Origin: Gammaproteobacteria bacterium
GTDB lineage: Bacteria > Pseudomonadota > Gammaproteobacteria > UBA6429 > Thiohalophilaceae
Assembly (NCBI GenBank): GCA_030617815.1
Contig: JAUWUS010000008.1
Span: 1-46,285, forward strand
Direction of reading: 5' to 3'
DNA length: 46,285 bases
In this document: positions 9,817 to 18,882 of the stretch, piece by piece
How positions within the stretch are numbered: position 1 is the first letter of the stretch
Layout of the letters: the number at the start of each line of letters is the position of its first letter
Made by a program: the position numbers and the translations under genes
Notes under the pieces: generated by a model
Database searches by the model: none
Told to the model about the DNA's origin: nothing
The model's input: the letters and a program-made list of their open reading frames with translations, nothing else

Positions 9817-10449
9817 ATGGCAGACATCGATCTTAACAATCTGGATTTAAGTAATATTGGTTCCTGGCCGCTTTTGGTCAAGGCTGTAATTGTTGCTGTT
9901 GTTGCTGTTTCGGTACTGGCAGCCGGTTACTTTCTTGATGTTCAAGCGCAACAGGAAAATCTTGATCGAATCATCAGTGAAGAAAATCGTTTAAAAAGCG
10001 ACTTTGAAGTCAAACAAGCCAAAGCCGCTAATCTGGAAGCCTATAAAGCACAAATGGTAGAAATGAAAGACTCATTTGGTGCCATGATTCGTCAACTACC
10101 CAGTAAAACTGAAGTTGAAGATTTACTGGTTGACATATCACAAACGGGGCTAGCCAGTGGTATTGAATTTCAATTATTTAAACCTTTAAAAGAAAGACAC
10201 ATTGAATTTTATGCTGAACTCCCCATCACCTTAAAAATGACGGGGACTTACCATCAGTTTGGTGAATTTGTTAGCGGCATTGCAGCATTGCCCCGTATTG
10301 TAACGCTGCAAAATATTTCTATTAAACGTGCGAGCGGCAAGAAAAAAGACCTTTTAACCATGAATGTAACAGCAAAAACATACCGTTACCTTGATGAAAG
10401 TGAAGTTTCGGGAAAAAGAAAAAAACGTAAAAAGAAAAAACGCCGCTAA
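9817..10449 (+). CDS. pilO: Type IV pilus assembly protein PilO
   Basis: Partner of PilN in the inner-membrane alignment complex. 210 residues: short cytoplasmic part with NNLDLSNIGSWPLLVK, one TM (about 20-42), coiled coil (about 45-85) and a periplasmic domain with the PilO pattern QLPSKTEVEDLLVDISQTG and FYAELPITLKMTGTYHQFGEF. The tail is extremely basic (KRKKRKKKKRR), which is unusual for a periplasmic C-terminus and encoded by an A-rich run at 10411-10447. Confidence 0.95.
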   Translation: MADIDLNNLDLSNIGSWPLLVKAVIVAVVAVSVLAAGYFLDVQAQQENLDRIISEENRLKSDFEVKQAKAANLEAYKAQMVEMKDSFGAMIRQLPSKTEVEDLLVDISQTGLASGIEFQLFKPLKERHIEFYAELPITLKMTGTYHQFGEFVSGIAALPRIVTLQNISIKRASGKKKDLLTMNVTAKTYRYLDESEVSGKRKKRKKKKRR

Positions 10450-10516
10450 AGAATATAAATTAATGGTTAGTTGAAAACGAATTCAAATGAAAATATTGAA
10501 GCAAGGCACAAATAAC

Positions 10517-11071
10517 ATGACGAATGAGATTAAAACACATTCACAAAATCCAATATCTGCAATTGCAGTGTTGTGTTTATGCCTGCCCGTATTTTTAACC
10601 TCATGCACTAGTGATAACACAAGTGATCTTCGGGAGTTCGTAGACAGCGTTAAAGCGCGACCGAAAAAACGAATAAAACCGTTACCTGAAATCGTTCCTT
10701 ACGAAACTTATTTATATCAAGTTAGTCATTTACGCGACCCTTTCACACCTTTTGTTGCGCAGGAAGAAGCCAGTCTCGAAATTCAGGATTCAGGATTACA
10801 TCCTAATTTAGATCGCAAACGCGAAGAGCTTGAACAATATAGTCTTGACTCTCTAAGCTTCGTTGGTCATATCGAAAAAAATGGTAAAACCTGGGCGCTT
10901 ATTACGGCACCTGACAAAATTATCTACAGAGTACTACCCGGTAACCACATGGGTTCCAACTATGGCGAAATTTTAACTATTACTGAAGACTCAATACTGC
11001 TTAACGAAATCATCCCCAATGGTGTGGGAGGATGGACTGAACGCGAGGCCTCACTCAGTTTGAGTGAATAA
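10517..11071 (+). CDS. pilP: Type IV pilus lipoprotein PilP
   Basis: Inner-membrane lipoprotein linking PilNO to the PilQ secretin. I prefer ATG 10517 (184 residues) because AAGG lies about 8 nt upstream and the signal begins directly; an in-frame ATG at 10487 would add 10 residues. A type II signal peptide ends in the lipobox LTSC (lipidated Cys near residue 30). The middle holds LRDPFTPF and the C-terminal beta domain contains LDSLSFVGHIEKNGKTWALI and a HMGSNYGEI turn, as in PilP. pilQ follows after 18 nt. Confidence 0.95.
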   Translation: MTNEIKTHSQNPISAIAVLCLCLPVFLTSCTSDNTSDLREFVDSVKARPKKRIKPLPEIVPYETYLYQVSHLRDPFTPFVAQEEASLEIQDSGLHPNLDRKREELEQYSLDSLSFVGHIEKNGKTWALITAPDKIIYRVLPGNHMGSNYGEILTITEDSILLNEIIPNGVGGWTEREASLSLSE

Positions 11072-11089
11072 TTCGTGACGGAGATCACC

Positions 11090-13201
11090 ATGAAAAATAG
11101 CACATTTAACTATTCTTATTTTATTCGGTCACAGAAGCTAGCTGCTTTTGTTAGTGTTTGCTTGTTTGTGCTTGCAGCCATGCCAACATTCGCTACAGCT
11201 GCAGAAAATGCAATTACTGAAATAAATTACTCATCACTTCCCGGTGATCAAGTACAAATTAAAATTTCATTAGAAAATTTAGCAGCCGAGCCTGGAAGTT
11301 TTACTATCGACAGTCCTGCGCGTATTGCCTTTGACTTTCCAAATACAAAAATAAAACTATCTGAACGCTCTCAAAATATTGGAATCGGCGTTGCCCGCAG
11401 CATTAGCACTGTTGAAGCAGGGGGCCGCACCCGTGTTGTTTTAAATTTATCGCGCTTGGTCACTTATACTGCCGTTGCTGATGGGAATGACATTATTATC
11501 ACCCTCGGAGGAAGCTCAACAACAGCTATCGCCGCTAAACCTGCTAGCGCTGCCAGCACATCAACAAAATCCTCTGGTAACAATATAACCAATATTGATT
11601 TCCGTCGCGGTGAAAAGGGTGAAGGTCGCATTATTGTCGATTTAGCTGATCCTAATACCCCGGTTGACTTAAAAACTCGGGGTGAACAAGTCACTGTTGT
11701 ATTCCTCAATAGTTCGATTTCCGACGAATTGGAACGCCGTCTTGATGTAATTGATTTTGGTACCCCAGTAAAAACAATTGATGCTTTTAACCAAAATGGT
11801 AATGTTAAAATTGTGATTACCGGCATGGGTGAATTTGAACAGCTTGCTTATCAAGCGGACAATTCTTTTACTATAGATGTGAAACCTATCTTAAGAGAAA
11901 CCGCCGCAGATATACAAAAGAATAAACTCGCCTTTAAAGGTGAACGCTTATCACTCAATTTCCAAAGTATTGAAGTGCGTGCCGTATTGCAACTTATTGC
12001 CGACTTTACCGATTTAAATTTAATTACCAGTGATAGCGTAAAAGGTAATGTTACCTTACGTTTAAAAAATGTACCCTGGGATCAAGCGCTGGACATTATT
12101 TTACGCAGCAAAGGCCTGGCAATGATTAAGGATGGCAACGTGATTTCTGTTGCACCAGCTGAAGAAATTGCCGCGAGAGCAAAACTGGATCAAGCTATTG
12201 AAGACGAATCGCCACTAATTAGCGACAGCATTCAAATTAATTATGCTAAAGCGGCTGATTTTACAAAATTATTTAAAACAAAAGATAACTCTCTTTTGTC
12301 AGAACGCGGCAGTGTCAGTGTAGATACCCGAACTAATAGGTTGCTCATTCGTGATACCGCAAAAAACATCGATTCTATAACCGCTTTAGTACAGCAGTTA
12401 GATATTCCTGTCAGACAGGTTTTAATTGAAACACGCATTGTTTTAGCGACAAACGACTTCAGCAAAGAGTTAGGTGTACGCTTCGGTATTTCTCACCGGG
12501 ATGTATCAATAAATGGCGGCAATACCGATGAAATAGGTGTATCAGGTAACTCTGGTGCAGCTGAAGTAGCTCGTCTAGGCGGGGTTCCATCACAACCAAG
12601 CCGTTATAATGTTAACCTGCCCGTGACTACTCTAGCTTCTTCGGCAGGTTCAATCGGTTTAGCGTTATCACGACTACCTTTTGGCACATTAATCGATCTT
12701 GAACTCTCTGCAGCACAAACAGAAGGGCGCTCAGAAACAATATCCAGTCCGCGCGTTATTACCTCTGATCAATCAGAAGCTGTAATTGAGACGGGTACTG
12801 AAATTCCATATGAAGAGAAATCTTCAAGTGGCGCAACAGCTATCCAATTTAAAAAAGCTGTTTTAAGCCTTACCGTAACACCCCAAATCACTCCTGATGA
12901 TAGAATCATTATGGATTTAAAAGTGACTAAAGATAGTCCGGATTTTGGTAACATAACAGCAGGTATCCCACCCATCAAAACACAATCTGTTGAAACAAAC
13001 GTATTGGTTGATAATGGTGAAACAATTGTTCTTGGTGGTGTTTATGAACAAACAACAGCAAAAAGTGTGGATCGAGTTCCTTTCTTTGGTGACTTACCTT
13101 TAGTTGGATTTTTATTCCGCAGTACTTTTGAACAAAATAATAAATCCGAGCTGCTTATTTTTGTAACACCTAAACTTTTAAAAGAAAGCGCAAAACTTTA
13201 A
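11090..13201 (+). CDS. pilQ: Type IV pilus secretin PilQ
   Basis: Outer-membrane secretin through which the pilus is extruded. 703 residues from ATG 11090, chosen because GGAG (11080-11083) is correctly spaced; the GTG at 11075 lies upstream of that site. Order: signal peptide (about 1-38, ending in TAA-E), two peptidoglycan-binding AMIN domains (about 43-130 and 165-260), an STN domain with NFQSIEVRAVLQLIADFTDLN (about 283-303), NolW-type domain (about 365-435) and the secretin core with VETNVLVDNGETIVLGGVYE and the FVTPKLL end. Last pil gene, followed by a terminator. Confidence 0.97.
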   Translation: MKNSTFNYSYFIRSQKLAAFVSVCLFVLAAMPTFATAAENAITEINYSSLPGDQVQIKISLENLAAEPGSFTIDSPARIAFDFPNTKIKLSERSQNIGIGVARSISTVEAGGRTRVVLNLSRLVTYTAVADGNDIIITLGGSSTTAIAAKPASAASTSTKSSGNNITNIDFRRGEKGEGRIIVDLADPNTPVDLKTRGEQVTVVFLNSSISDELERRLDVIDFGTPVKTIDAFNQNGNVKIVITGMGEFEQLAYQADNSFTIDVKPILRETAADIQKNKLAFKGERLSLNFQSIEVRAVLQLIADFTDLNLITSDSVKGNVTLRLKNVPWDQALDIILRSKGLAMIKDGNVISVAPAEEIAARAKLDQAIEDESPLISDSIQINYAKAADFTKLFKTKDNSLLSERGSVSVDTRTNRLLIRDTAKNIDSITALVQQLDIPVRQVLIETRIVLATNDFSKELGVRFGISHRDVSINGGNTDEIGVSGNSGAAEVARLGGVPSQPSRYNVNLPVTTLASSAGSIGLALSRLPFGTLIDLELSAAQTEGRSETISSPRVITSDQSEAVIETGTEIPYEEKSSSGATAIQFKKAVLSLTVTPQITPDDRIIMDLKVTKDSPDFGNITAGIPPIKTQSVETNVLVDNGETIVLGGVYEQTTAKSVDRVPFFGDLPLVGFLFRSTFEQNNKSELLIFVTPKLLKESAKL

Positions 13202-13222
13202 ATTCGTTTTTTCTACTAAATT

Positions 13223-13249
13223 CAGGAGGTATGTTTCACATGCCTCCTG
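13223..13249 (+). terminator. Intrinsic terminator of pilMNOPQ
   Basis: Eleven-pair stem CAGGAGGTATG (13223-13233) / CATGCCTCCTG (13239-13249), one T-G wobble, loop TTTCA, followed by CTATTTTTACTTTT. It lies 21 nt after pilQ. Confidence 0.85.
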
Positions 13250-13319
13250 CTATTTTTACTTTTAACTCTGAACGCCATCATTAACTATATTGTAAATGCA
13301 TAGCTAAAATAAAAGCATA

Positions 13320-13838
13320 ATGGCAAAAAACCAAAATATATTTCTTATCGGTTTAATGGGTGCAGGCAAAACCACCATTGGCCGCCAGATTGCCAGTGAG
13401 CTATCACTTGAATTCTTCGATAGCGATCATGAAATTGAGAACCGTACCGGTGTCACCATTACACACATTTTTGATATAGAAGGTGAAACCGGTTTTCGCA
13501 AACGTGAAACTGCAATACTGGATGAATTAACGACAAAAAAAGGCATTGTCCTCGCCACCGGCGGCGGAGCCATTTTAAAAGCAGAAAACCGTCAATTTCT
13601 CATGTCCCGTGGCACCATAATATATCTTTATGCCGACATTGAAACCTTACTCGAACGAACCTCTAAAGATCGCAATCGGCCCCTCTTACAAACCGAAGAC
13701 CCTCAGGCCGTATTAAAAGAGCTATTCGAAATTCGCGATCCTCTTTACCGTGAAACAGCCGATATTATTATTGATACCGGCAAAGACAGCGCTCGTTTAG
13801 CCTTAAAAGAAATTCTGGAAAAACTCCAAAACCCATAA
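13320..13838 (+). CDS. aroK: Shikimate kinase
   Basis: ATP-dependent phosphorylation of shikimate in aromatic amino acid synthesis; cytoplasmic. 172 residues with Walker A GLMGAGKTTIGR (about 11-22), shikimate-binding FDSDHEIE (33-40), the GFRKRE arginines (58-63), ATGGGAIL (80-87) and the lid arginine in KDRNRPLL. No Shine-Dalgarno is evident before the ATG. It lies between the pilQ terminator and aroB, the conserved pilQ-aroK-aroB order. Confidence 0.97.
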   Translation: MAKNQNIFLIGLMGAGKTTIGRQIASELSLEFFDSDHEIENRTGVTITHIFDIEGETGFRKRETAILDELTTKKGIVLATGGGAILKAENRQFLMSRGTIIYLYADIETLLERTSKDRNRPLLQTEDPQAVLKELFEIRDPLYRETADIIIDTGKDSARLALKEILEKLQNP

Positions 13839-13922
13839 CGGAATATCCTTAGTAATAAAGCACTCTGCATTTTTCCTAGTTTCATTTATAATAGCTTTAA
13901 CTAACCTCTTTTAAGCGCGCAA

Positions 13923-15041
13923 ATGGGAACCGTACCGGAAATGAAAACACTGCAAGTTAAACTTGGTGAAGATGGCGAACGCAGTTACCCCATTTATATT
14001 GGTCAGAACTTACTAACTCAATCCAGACTTATTGAGCCTTACGTTAACGGCGCTCAGGTTTTGATTGTCACGAACGAAACCGTTGCACCGCTTTACCTGG
14101 AAAAAACAAAAAAAACCTTCGCTGCTTATGATGTACAAACAGTTATTCTTCCTGATGGTGAGCAATATAAAAATCTAGATGAATTAAATACTATTTTTGA
14201 CGCACTACTCACGGCTAAATTTGATCGAACCTGTACCCTGGTTGCCTTAGGTGGCGGTGTCGTCGGCGATATGACCGGCTTTGCCGCAGCTTGCTACCAA
14301 CGTGGAGTTAATTTCATTCAAATCCCCACCACGTTACTGGCGCAAGTTGATTCATCTGTTGGCGGCAAAACCGGTGTTAACCACCCTCAGGGGAAAAACA
14401 TGATTGGCGCCTTCCACCAGCCACGTTGTGTTATTGCCGATTCTGATACCTTAAATACACTGGAAGATAACCAGCTCAGTGCCGGTATTGCCGAAGTCAT
14501 TAAATATGGCCTTATTCGTGATATGGCTTTCACAAAATGGCTAGAAGAAAATATGTATAAATTATTAGCCCGGGATCCTGAGGCGCTTAGCTATGCCATT
14601 GAAGTGTCCTGTCGCTGTAAAGCTGAAATCGTGGCAGAAGATGAAAAAGAAAATGGCGTACGTGCATTACTTAATTTAGGTCATACTTTTGGCCATGCGA
14701 TTGAAACCAGCACAGGTTATGGAAACTGGTTACATGGCGAAGCAGTTGCAACGGGAATGTTAATGGCGACAGATTTATCCATGCGCCTTGGCAACCTGGA
14801 TCAAAAAGATGTAGAGCGTGTTGATAACCTGCTTGATATGGCCATGTTACCCACCCGCGCGCCCCACCACATGGACTATGAACACTTTATTGAGTTAATG
14901 GCGGTTGATAAAAAAGTCCGCGCAGGAAAAATTAATTTTATTTTATTTAAAGCGCTGGGTGATGCCTTTGTTACCAATGATTTTGATCATGATTTACTGC
15001 GAGAAACAATTGAAGCACACCGTGCAATCGACGGCCAATAA
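13923..15041 (+). CDS. aroB: 3-dehydroquinate synthase
   Basis: Second step of the shikimate pathway; NAD- and metal-dependent. 372 residues from ATG 13923, or 366 from ATG 13941, where the [10 protein letters not shown] start matches the usual family N-terminus better. Motifs: nucleotide loop [40 protein letters not shown], and the metal-binding GHTFGHAIE and [18 protein letters not shown] at 13891-13896 upstream may be a separate -10. dgt-like gene follows after 14 nt. Confidence 0.96.
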   Translation: MGTVPEMKTLQVKLGEDGERSYPIYIGQNLLTQSRLIEPYVNGAQVLIVTNETVAPLYLEKTKKTFAAYDVQTVILPDGEQYKNLDELNTIFDALLTAKFDRTCTLVALGGGVVGDMTGFAAACYQRGVNFIQIPTTLLAQVDSSVGGKTGVNHPQGKNMIGAFHQPRCVIADSDTLNTLEDNQLSAGIAEVIKYGLIRDMAFTKWLEENMYKLLARDPEALSYAIEVSCRCKAEIVAEDEKENGVRALLNLGHTFGHAIETSTGYGNWLHGEAVATGMLMATDLSMRLGNLDQKDVERVDNLLDMAMLPTRAPHHMDYEHFIELMAVDKKVRAGKINFILFKALGDAFVTNDFDHDLLRETIEAHRAIDGQ

Positions 15042-15055
15042 AAGGATAAAGATGG

Positions 15056-16207
15056 ATGTCAGAACTTGCACCCTACGCGGCAAATAACGAGTCGTCTTTA
15101 GGCCGACGTTTTCATGAAGACCCTCCCAAACACCGCAGTGAATTTCAACGCGACCGAGACCGCATTATTCATTCAACTGCATTTAGACGGCTCGAATATA
15201 AAACCCAGGTTTTTGTTAATCACGAAGGCGATTTATTCCGCACCCGCTTAACCCACTCCATTGAAGTTGCGCAAATGAGTCGAACCATTGCTCGCGCCTT
15301 ACACCTTAATGAAGACTTAAGTGAAGCCATCGCGCTGGCACATGATCTTGGCCACACCCCTTTTGGTCATACCGGTCAGGATGCGCTCAATGAGTGCATG
15401 AAAAACTACGGTGGCTTTGAACACAACCTGCAATCATTACGCGTGGTTGATGAACTCGAAGAAAAGTATGCAGAGTTTAATGGACTCAACCTCACCTTTG
15501 AAAGTCGCGAAGGTATTTTAAAACATTGTTCAATTAAAAATGCTGAAAAACTGGGTGATATTGGTTTGCGTTTTATCAATAAAACCCAGGCCAGCATTGA
15601 AGCCCAGATGGTTAACCTCGCAGATGCCATCGCTTATAACAGCCATGATGTTGATGATGGCTTGCGTTCCGGTTTTATTACTATTGCCCAATTACGCGAA
15701 ACCCGCTTATTCAAAAAACTTTATACTAAAGTTGAAAAAGATTATCCAAAACTGGATAACAAACGCACTATTTATGAAATTGTGCGCCGTATGATTGACG
15801 AACAAATCAAAGATTTAATTGCGGAAAGTTCTCAGCAAATAACAAAAGCAAACCCGCAATCCATTAACGATATTCGCCAATACAATGGCAGCCTGATTAA
15901 TTTTAGTGAAGACATGCTGGACATGCATTTAGAATTAAAACGTTTCTTGCGTGAAAACTTGTATCGCCACTATCGTGTTCATCGCATGAGTCATAAAGCG
16001 GGTAATGTAATAAGCAAATTGTTTGCTGCCATGCTCGGCGACCTGAGGCTGATGCCACCCGATTACCGTGAAAAAGCACAACAACAAGAAGAAAAAGCCG
16101 GTGAAAGTGGCCGCGCACGTATTGTTTCAGATTATATTGCAGGCATGACAGATCGTTATGCTATAAAGGAATTTAAACGTATATTTGATCCATCAGAGTT
16201 GACCTGA
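15056..16207 (+). CDS. Deoxyguanosinetriphosphate triphosphohydrolase-like HD protein
   Basis: HD-domain hydrolase of the dGTPase family, expected to split dNTPs into deoxynucleoside and triphosphate. 383 residues, the shorter dgt-like class (E. coli Dgt is about 505). Metal-site residues are visible: RLTHSIEVAQ with His67, ALAHDLGHTPFGH with His96-Asp97, and the later LADAIAYNSHDVDD with the distal Asp. N-terminal GRRFHEDPPKHRSEFQRDRD and AFRRLEYKTQVF are typical. AAAGGAT lies just upstream. It sits between aroB and the damX-like gene. Exact substrate cannot be told from sequence, so no symbol is given. Confidence 0.92.
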   Translation: MSELAPYAANNESSLGRRFHEDPPKHRSEFQRDRDRIIHSTAFRRLEYKTQVFVNHEGDLFRTRLTHSIEVAQMSRTIARALHLNEDLSEAIALAHDLGHTPFGHTGQDALNECMKNYGGFEHNLQSLRVVDELEEKYAEFNGLNLTFESREGILKHCSIKNAEKLGDIGLRFINKTQASIEAQMVNLADAIAYNSHDVDDGLRSGFITIAQLRETRLFKKLYTKVEKDYPKLDNKRTIYEIVRRMIDEQIKDLIAESSQQITKANPQSINDIRQYNGSLINFSEDMLDMHLELKRFLRENLYRHYRVHRMSHKAGNVISKLFAAMLGDLRLMPPDYREKAQQQEEKAGESGRARIVSDYIAGMTDRYAIKEFKRIFDPSELT

Positions 16208-16234
16208 CGGATTTAAACCCGTACTAATATATTT

Positions 16235-16489
16235 ATGCGTGTCTATATGCAAATACCGGCTTTCGAAGAAAAACCATCCCGTTATTACCAATTATTATTA
16301 TTGGAAGATTTACTGGACGGCTGGACATTAATCCGTGAATGGGGACAACAAGGTCGTTCCGGGCGAGTAAAACGTGACCATTTCGAAAATCGTGAAATGG
16401 CAGAGAGTGCGTTGCTGCGCGTACGCGACTCGCAACTAAAACGGGGATTCAAGGTTGTGTTTATGCAGGGGCAGGAACAACCAAACTAA
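16235..16489 (+). CDS. Stand-alone WGR domain protein
   Basis: An 84-residue protein that is almost entirely a WGR domain: SRYYQLLLLEDLLDGWTLIREWGQQGRSG (about 15-43) followed by a conserved KRDHFENREMAESALL pattern. WGR domains bind DNA ends or nucleic acids in PARPs and occur in bacterial MolR-like proteins; small stand-alone forms are of unknown function. No clear Shine-Dalgarno; an internal ATG at 16247 gives nearly the same protein. Sandwiched 27 nt after the dgt-like gene and 30 nt before the damX-like gene, so probably in one transcript. Confidence 0.8.
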   Translation: MRVYMQIPAFEEKPSRYYQLLLLEDLLDGWTLIREWGQQGRSGRVKRDHFENREMAESALLRVRDSQLKRGFKVVFMQGQEQPN

Positions 16490-16519
16490 ATTGAGTTGTG
16501 ATTTTAAGGGTAAGCACTT

Positions 16520-18655
16520 ATGACTTACGACACACATAACTATGATCAATCAAACCTGGACCAAGTTAATCAGGTTAAACCCAACTACCTTGCGGCATAT
16601 GGTTTAGCTGAAGCTCCTTTTTCGTTACAACAAGACGATCGTTTTTTCTATTCCAACACCACACTCACTGAGCGGCTCGACTTACTCAGGCACTACACCC
16701 AGTACGGTAATCTGCTGCTTATTATTACCGGCGAGCGCGGTATCGGTAAAAGCAGTCTTAAACAACGCTTTATAAATACAAAGCAGGAAGAATGGCAAAT
16801 ATGTGAAATACAAGCCCACACCATGATGGATGCAAGCCTGTTATTAAGGCAGGCCGCTGTTGGTTTTGGCCTTACCGATCCCCCACTTGAGCCTTCTTTT
16901 TTATATGACATGTTAAGTGACCAAATTGATCGCTTGCATCAGGAATCATATGTACCTATTTTAATTATTGATGATGCACATGAACTACCACAAGAAGCTT
17001 TACAAGCTTTACTCTACCTCGCGGAACATCATTCAAATCAGGAAACAGCATTACTACGCATCATTTTATTTTGCGAACCTGAAATTGAAACCATGCTGGA
17101 AGATCCGGCTATTCATCCCTTAAAAGAACACGTAACACATAACATGGAAGTTCCTTCTCTGGATGAAACACAAACCGCAGAATATTTACGTCATCGTTTA
17201 GCTGTTGCCGGACTTGATGGCACCAGTCCTTTCACACCTAAACTTATCCATAAAATTTTTAATGCATCAAAAGGCATACCCTCTAGAATAAATGAGTATG
17301 CACATAAAAATTTACTTGATGATAGTGAACCACCTGGCTTTGAAGAAATGGATTTAGATAATGAACTTTTCCATACAGAAACACGTTTTAATTTACGCAA
17401 CATGTTATTAGGTGGTTTTGCACTGGCGATCGTTATTACCGTTTTACTTTTCCAAAAGAGTATTAATAACCTCTTTACAGAACCGGAACAGGTCATTATT
17501 GAAACCAAACAGAATCAAGCGATAGCAACAGTCCAGCAAACTACTCCTGTAATAACACAAAAGATAGAAAATATTCCTGAAGTTGAACAAACAAAAATTA
17601 AAACAATAGAGTTTGAATTAGGTAAAGAGCCGCCAACAAAAATCGGGGCAGAAGAAAAACCGGCTAAAAATATTACCAACGACCCTGGCATATTAAAATT
17701 ATCCGCTATCAACCCTAGTCCGGTTTCAGGCAGCAAAAAACGTCAAATTATTTCAATCAAAGGTAGCGGTTTTCATAAACAACAAAAAATTAAAATAAGC
17801 TGGACCGGCAAAGAAAAAATCCTTTCTGCAACACAGGTCAATGTTGCCAGTGATACCTATATTAATTTAACCCTCAATGTTGGTGTACAAGCAGATACCT
17901 GGAATGTAACCGTGATTGATCCTGTGCTTAAAATAGAATCCAATACAATCAGTTTTGATGTTATTGCCACTGAAAAAGAAAACACAACAACCAAAATAGC
18001 AACAAAAAAATCAAAGAATACATCAAGCTTACATGGACAAATATGGATAACACAACAAAACAAAAATCACTTCACCATGCAGTTACTCGGCACACATCAA
18101 AAAAACACACTACCCGCTTACCTGGAAAAATTTAGCTTAAAAAATGATGCTGCAATATTTAAAACAAAGCGTGACGGCAAAGACTGGTTTACTTTAATTT
18201 ATGGTTTTTACCCAACAAAATCCGCCGCACAGGCTGCCGCTAAACAATTACCCAAAGGCGTGTCCAAACCATGGATCCGCTCATTCGCAAGTATTCTTCC
18301 TTCCTTAAGCAAAAAAAGTGCTGCAATAAACACAGTAAAAACTATTCCGCCTCCCCCTATCTCATCAAATCAAGAAGGCTGGTTATGGAGCCAGAACCCC
18401 AATCATTACACGTTACAACTTACCGCTGGCACCAATGAAAAGGCCATTCAAGCCTTTATTAAGCAGTACCATTTAGATGGCAAAGCCATCTATTTTCATC
18501 GACTCCGTGACGGCAAAAACTGGTACATCCTGATTCATGGCAGTTATTCCGATTATTCCAAAGCAAAACAAGCCATTAATCAGCTCCCATTAGCAGTACA
18601 AAAAGCCAGGCCCTGGGCGCGACAATTCAGTGCTATTCATGCCGAGCTAAACTAA
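16520..18655 (+). CDS. DamX-like AAA ATPase with IPT and two SPOR-like domains
   Basis: Bitopic inner-membrane protein probably acting at the septum. 711 residues: N-terminal ExeA/GspA-like AAA domain starting YLAAYGLAEAPFSL (23-36), Walker A GERGIGKSS (71-79), Walker B ILIIDDAHEL (147-156), one TM (about 294-311), then a periplasmic part: Thr/Lys/Glu-rich linker (320-388), an IPT/TIG-like beta domain (about 390-482, with ISIKGSGFHKQQKIKISW) and two homologous C-terminal repeats (about 514-592 and 626-706). The repeats share HFTMQLLGT / HYTLQLTAG, KRDGKDWFTLIYGFY / LRDGKNWYILIHGSY and a QLP...PW.R.F.. ending, the SPOR pattern that binds denuded septal glycan. E. coli DamX has one SPOR domain and no intact N-terminal ATPase. 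RBS AAGGG precedes ATG. Confidence 0.88.
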   Translation: MTYDTHNYDQSNLDQVNQVKPNYLAAYGLAEAPFSLQQDDRFFYSNTTLTERLDLLRHYTQYGNLLLIITGERGIGKSSLKQRFINTKQEEWQICEIQAHTMMDASLLLRQAAVGFGLTDPPLEPSFLYDMLSDQIDRLHQESYVPILIIDDAHELPQEALQALLYLAEHHSNQETALLRIILFCEPEIETMLEDPAIHPLKEHVTHNMEVPSLDETQTAEYLRHRLAVAGLDGTSPFTPKLIHKIFNASKGIPSRINEYAHKNLLDDSEPPGFEEMDLDNELFHTETRFNLRNMLLGGFALAIVITVLLFQKSINNLFTEPEQVIIETKQNQAIATVQQTTPVITQKIENIPEVEQTKIKTIEFELGKEPPTKIGAEEKPAKNITNDPGILKLSAINPSPVSGSKKRQIISIKGSGFHKQQKIKISWTGKEKILSATQVNVASDTYINLTLNVGVQADTWNVTVIDPVLKIESNTISFDVIATEKENTTTKIATKKSKNTSSLHGQIWITQQNKNHFTMQLLGTHQKNTLPAYLEKFSLKNDAAIFKTKRDGKDWFTLIYGFYPTKSAAQAAAKQLPKGVSKPWIRSFASILPSLSKKSAAINTVKTIPPPPISSNQEGWLWSQNPNHYTLQLTAGTNEKAIQAFIKQYHLDGKAIYFHRLRDGKNWYILIHGSYSDYSKAKQAINQLPLAVQKARPWARQFSAIHAELN

Positions 18656-18716
18656 AAATCGATTTCTATAACCCTGTATTTCAGTGGGTTTCAGCCCGGT
18701 TACCCTCCTTTTTGGA

Positions 18717-18745
18717 TTGAAGCTAAACGCCTCTGGCTGTATACT
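18717..18745 (+). promoter_or_regulatory. Sigma-70 promoter for gltBD
   Basis: -35 TTGAAG (18717-18722, 4/6), 17-nt spacer, -10 TATACT (18740-18745, 5/6). Start near 18752; the leader to gltB is about 130 nt. Confidence 0.6.
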
Positions 18746-18759
18746 GCTTGGCCGTTTTA

Positions 18760-18777
18760 CTCAGCGTTCCCGCTGAG
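18760..18777 (+). promoter_or_regulatory. Hairpin at the 5' end of the gltB leader
   Basis: Perfect 7-bp stem CTCAGCG (18760-18766) / CGCTGAG (18771-18777) with loop TTCC. No T-run follows, so it is not an intrinsic terminator. It begins about 8 nt after the predicted start, so it could be a protective 5' hairpin or part of leader regulation. Confidence 0.4.
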
Positions 18778-18882
18778 AATTTCCACCAAAATGGGCTGAA
18801 TTAAGGCAGTTTTACCGCTCGAGCAAAATCCACTGAGCGCCATATAGATACGTAAATACAAATGATTATCTGGTAAAGAAGA

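Noticed and set aside
18686-18716. GGGT...ACCC followed by TCCTTTTT as terminator of the damX-like gene
   Set aside because: Only four pairs with a long loop; too weak to call.
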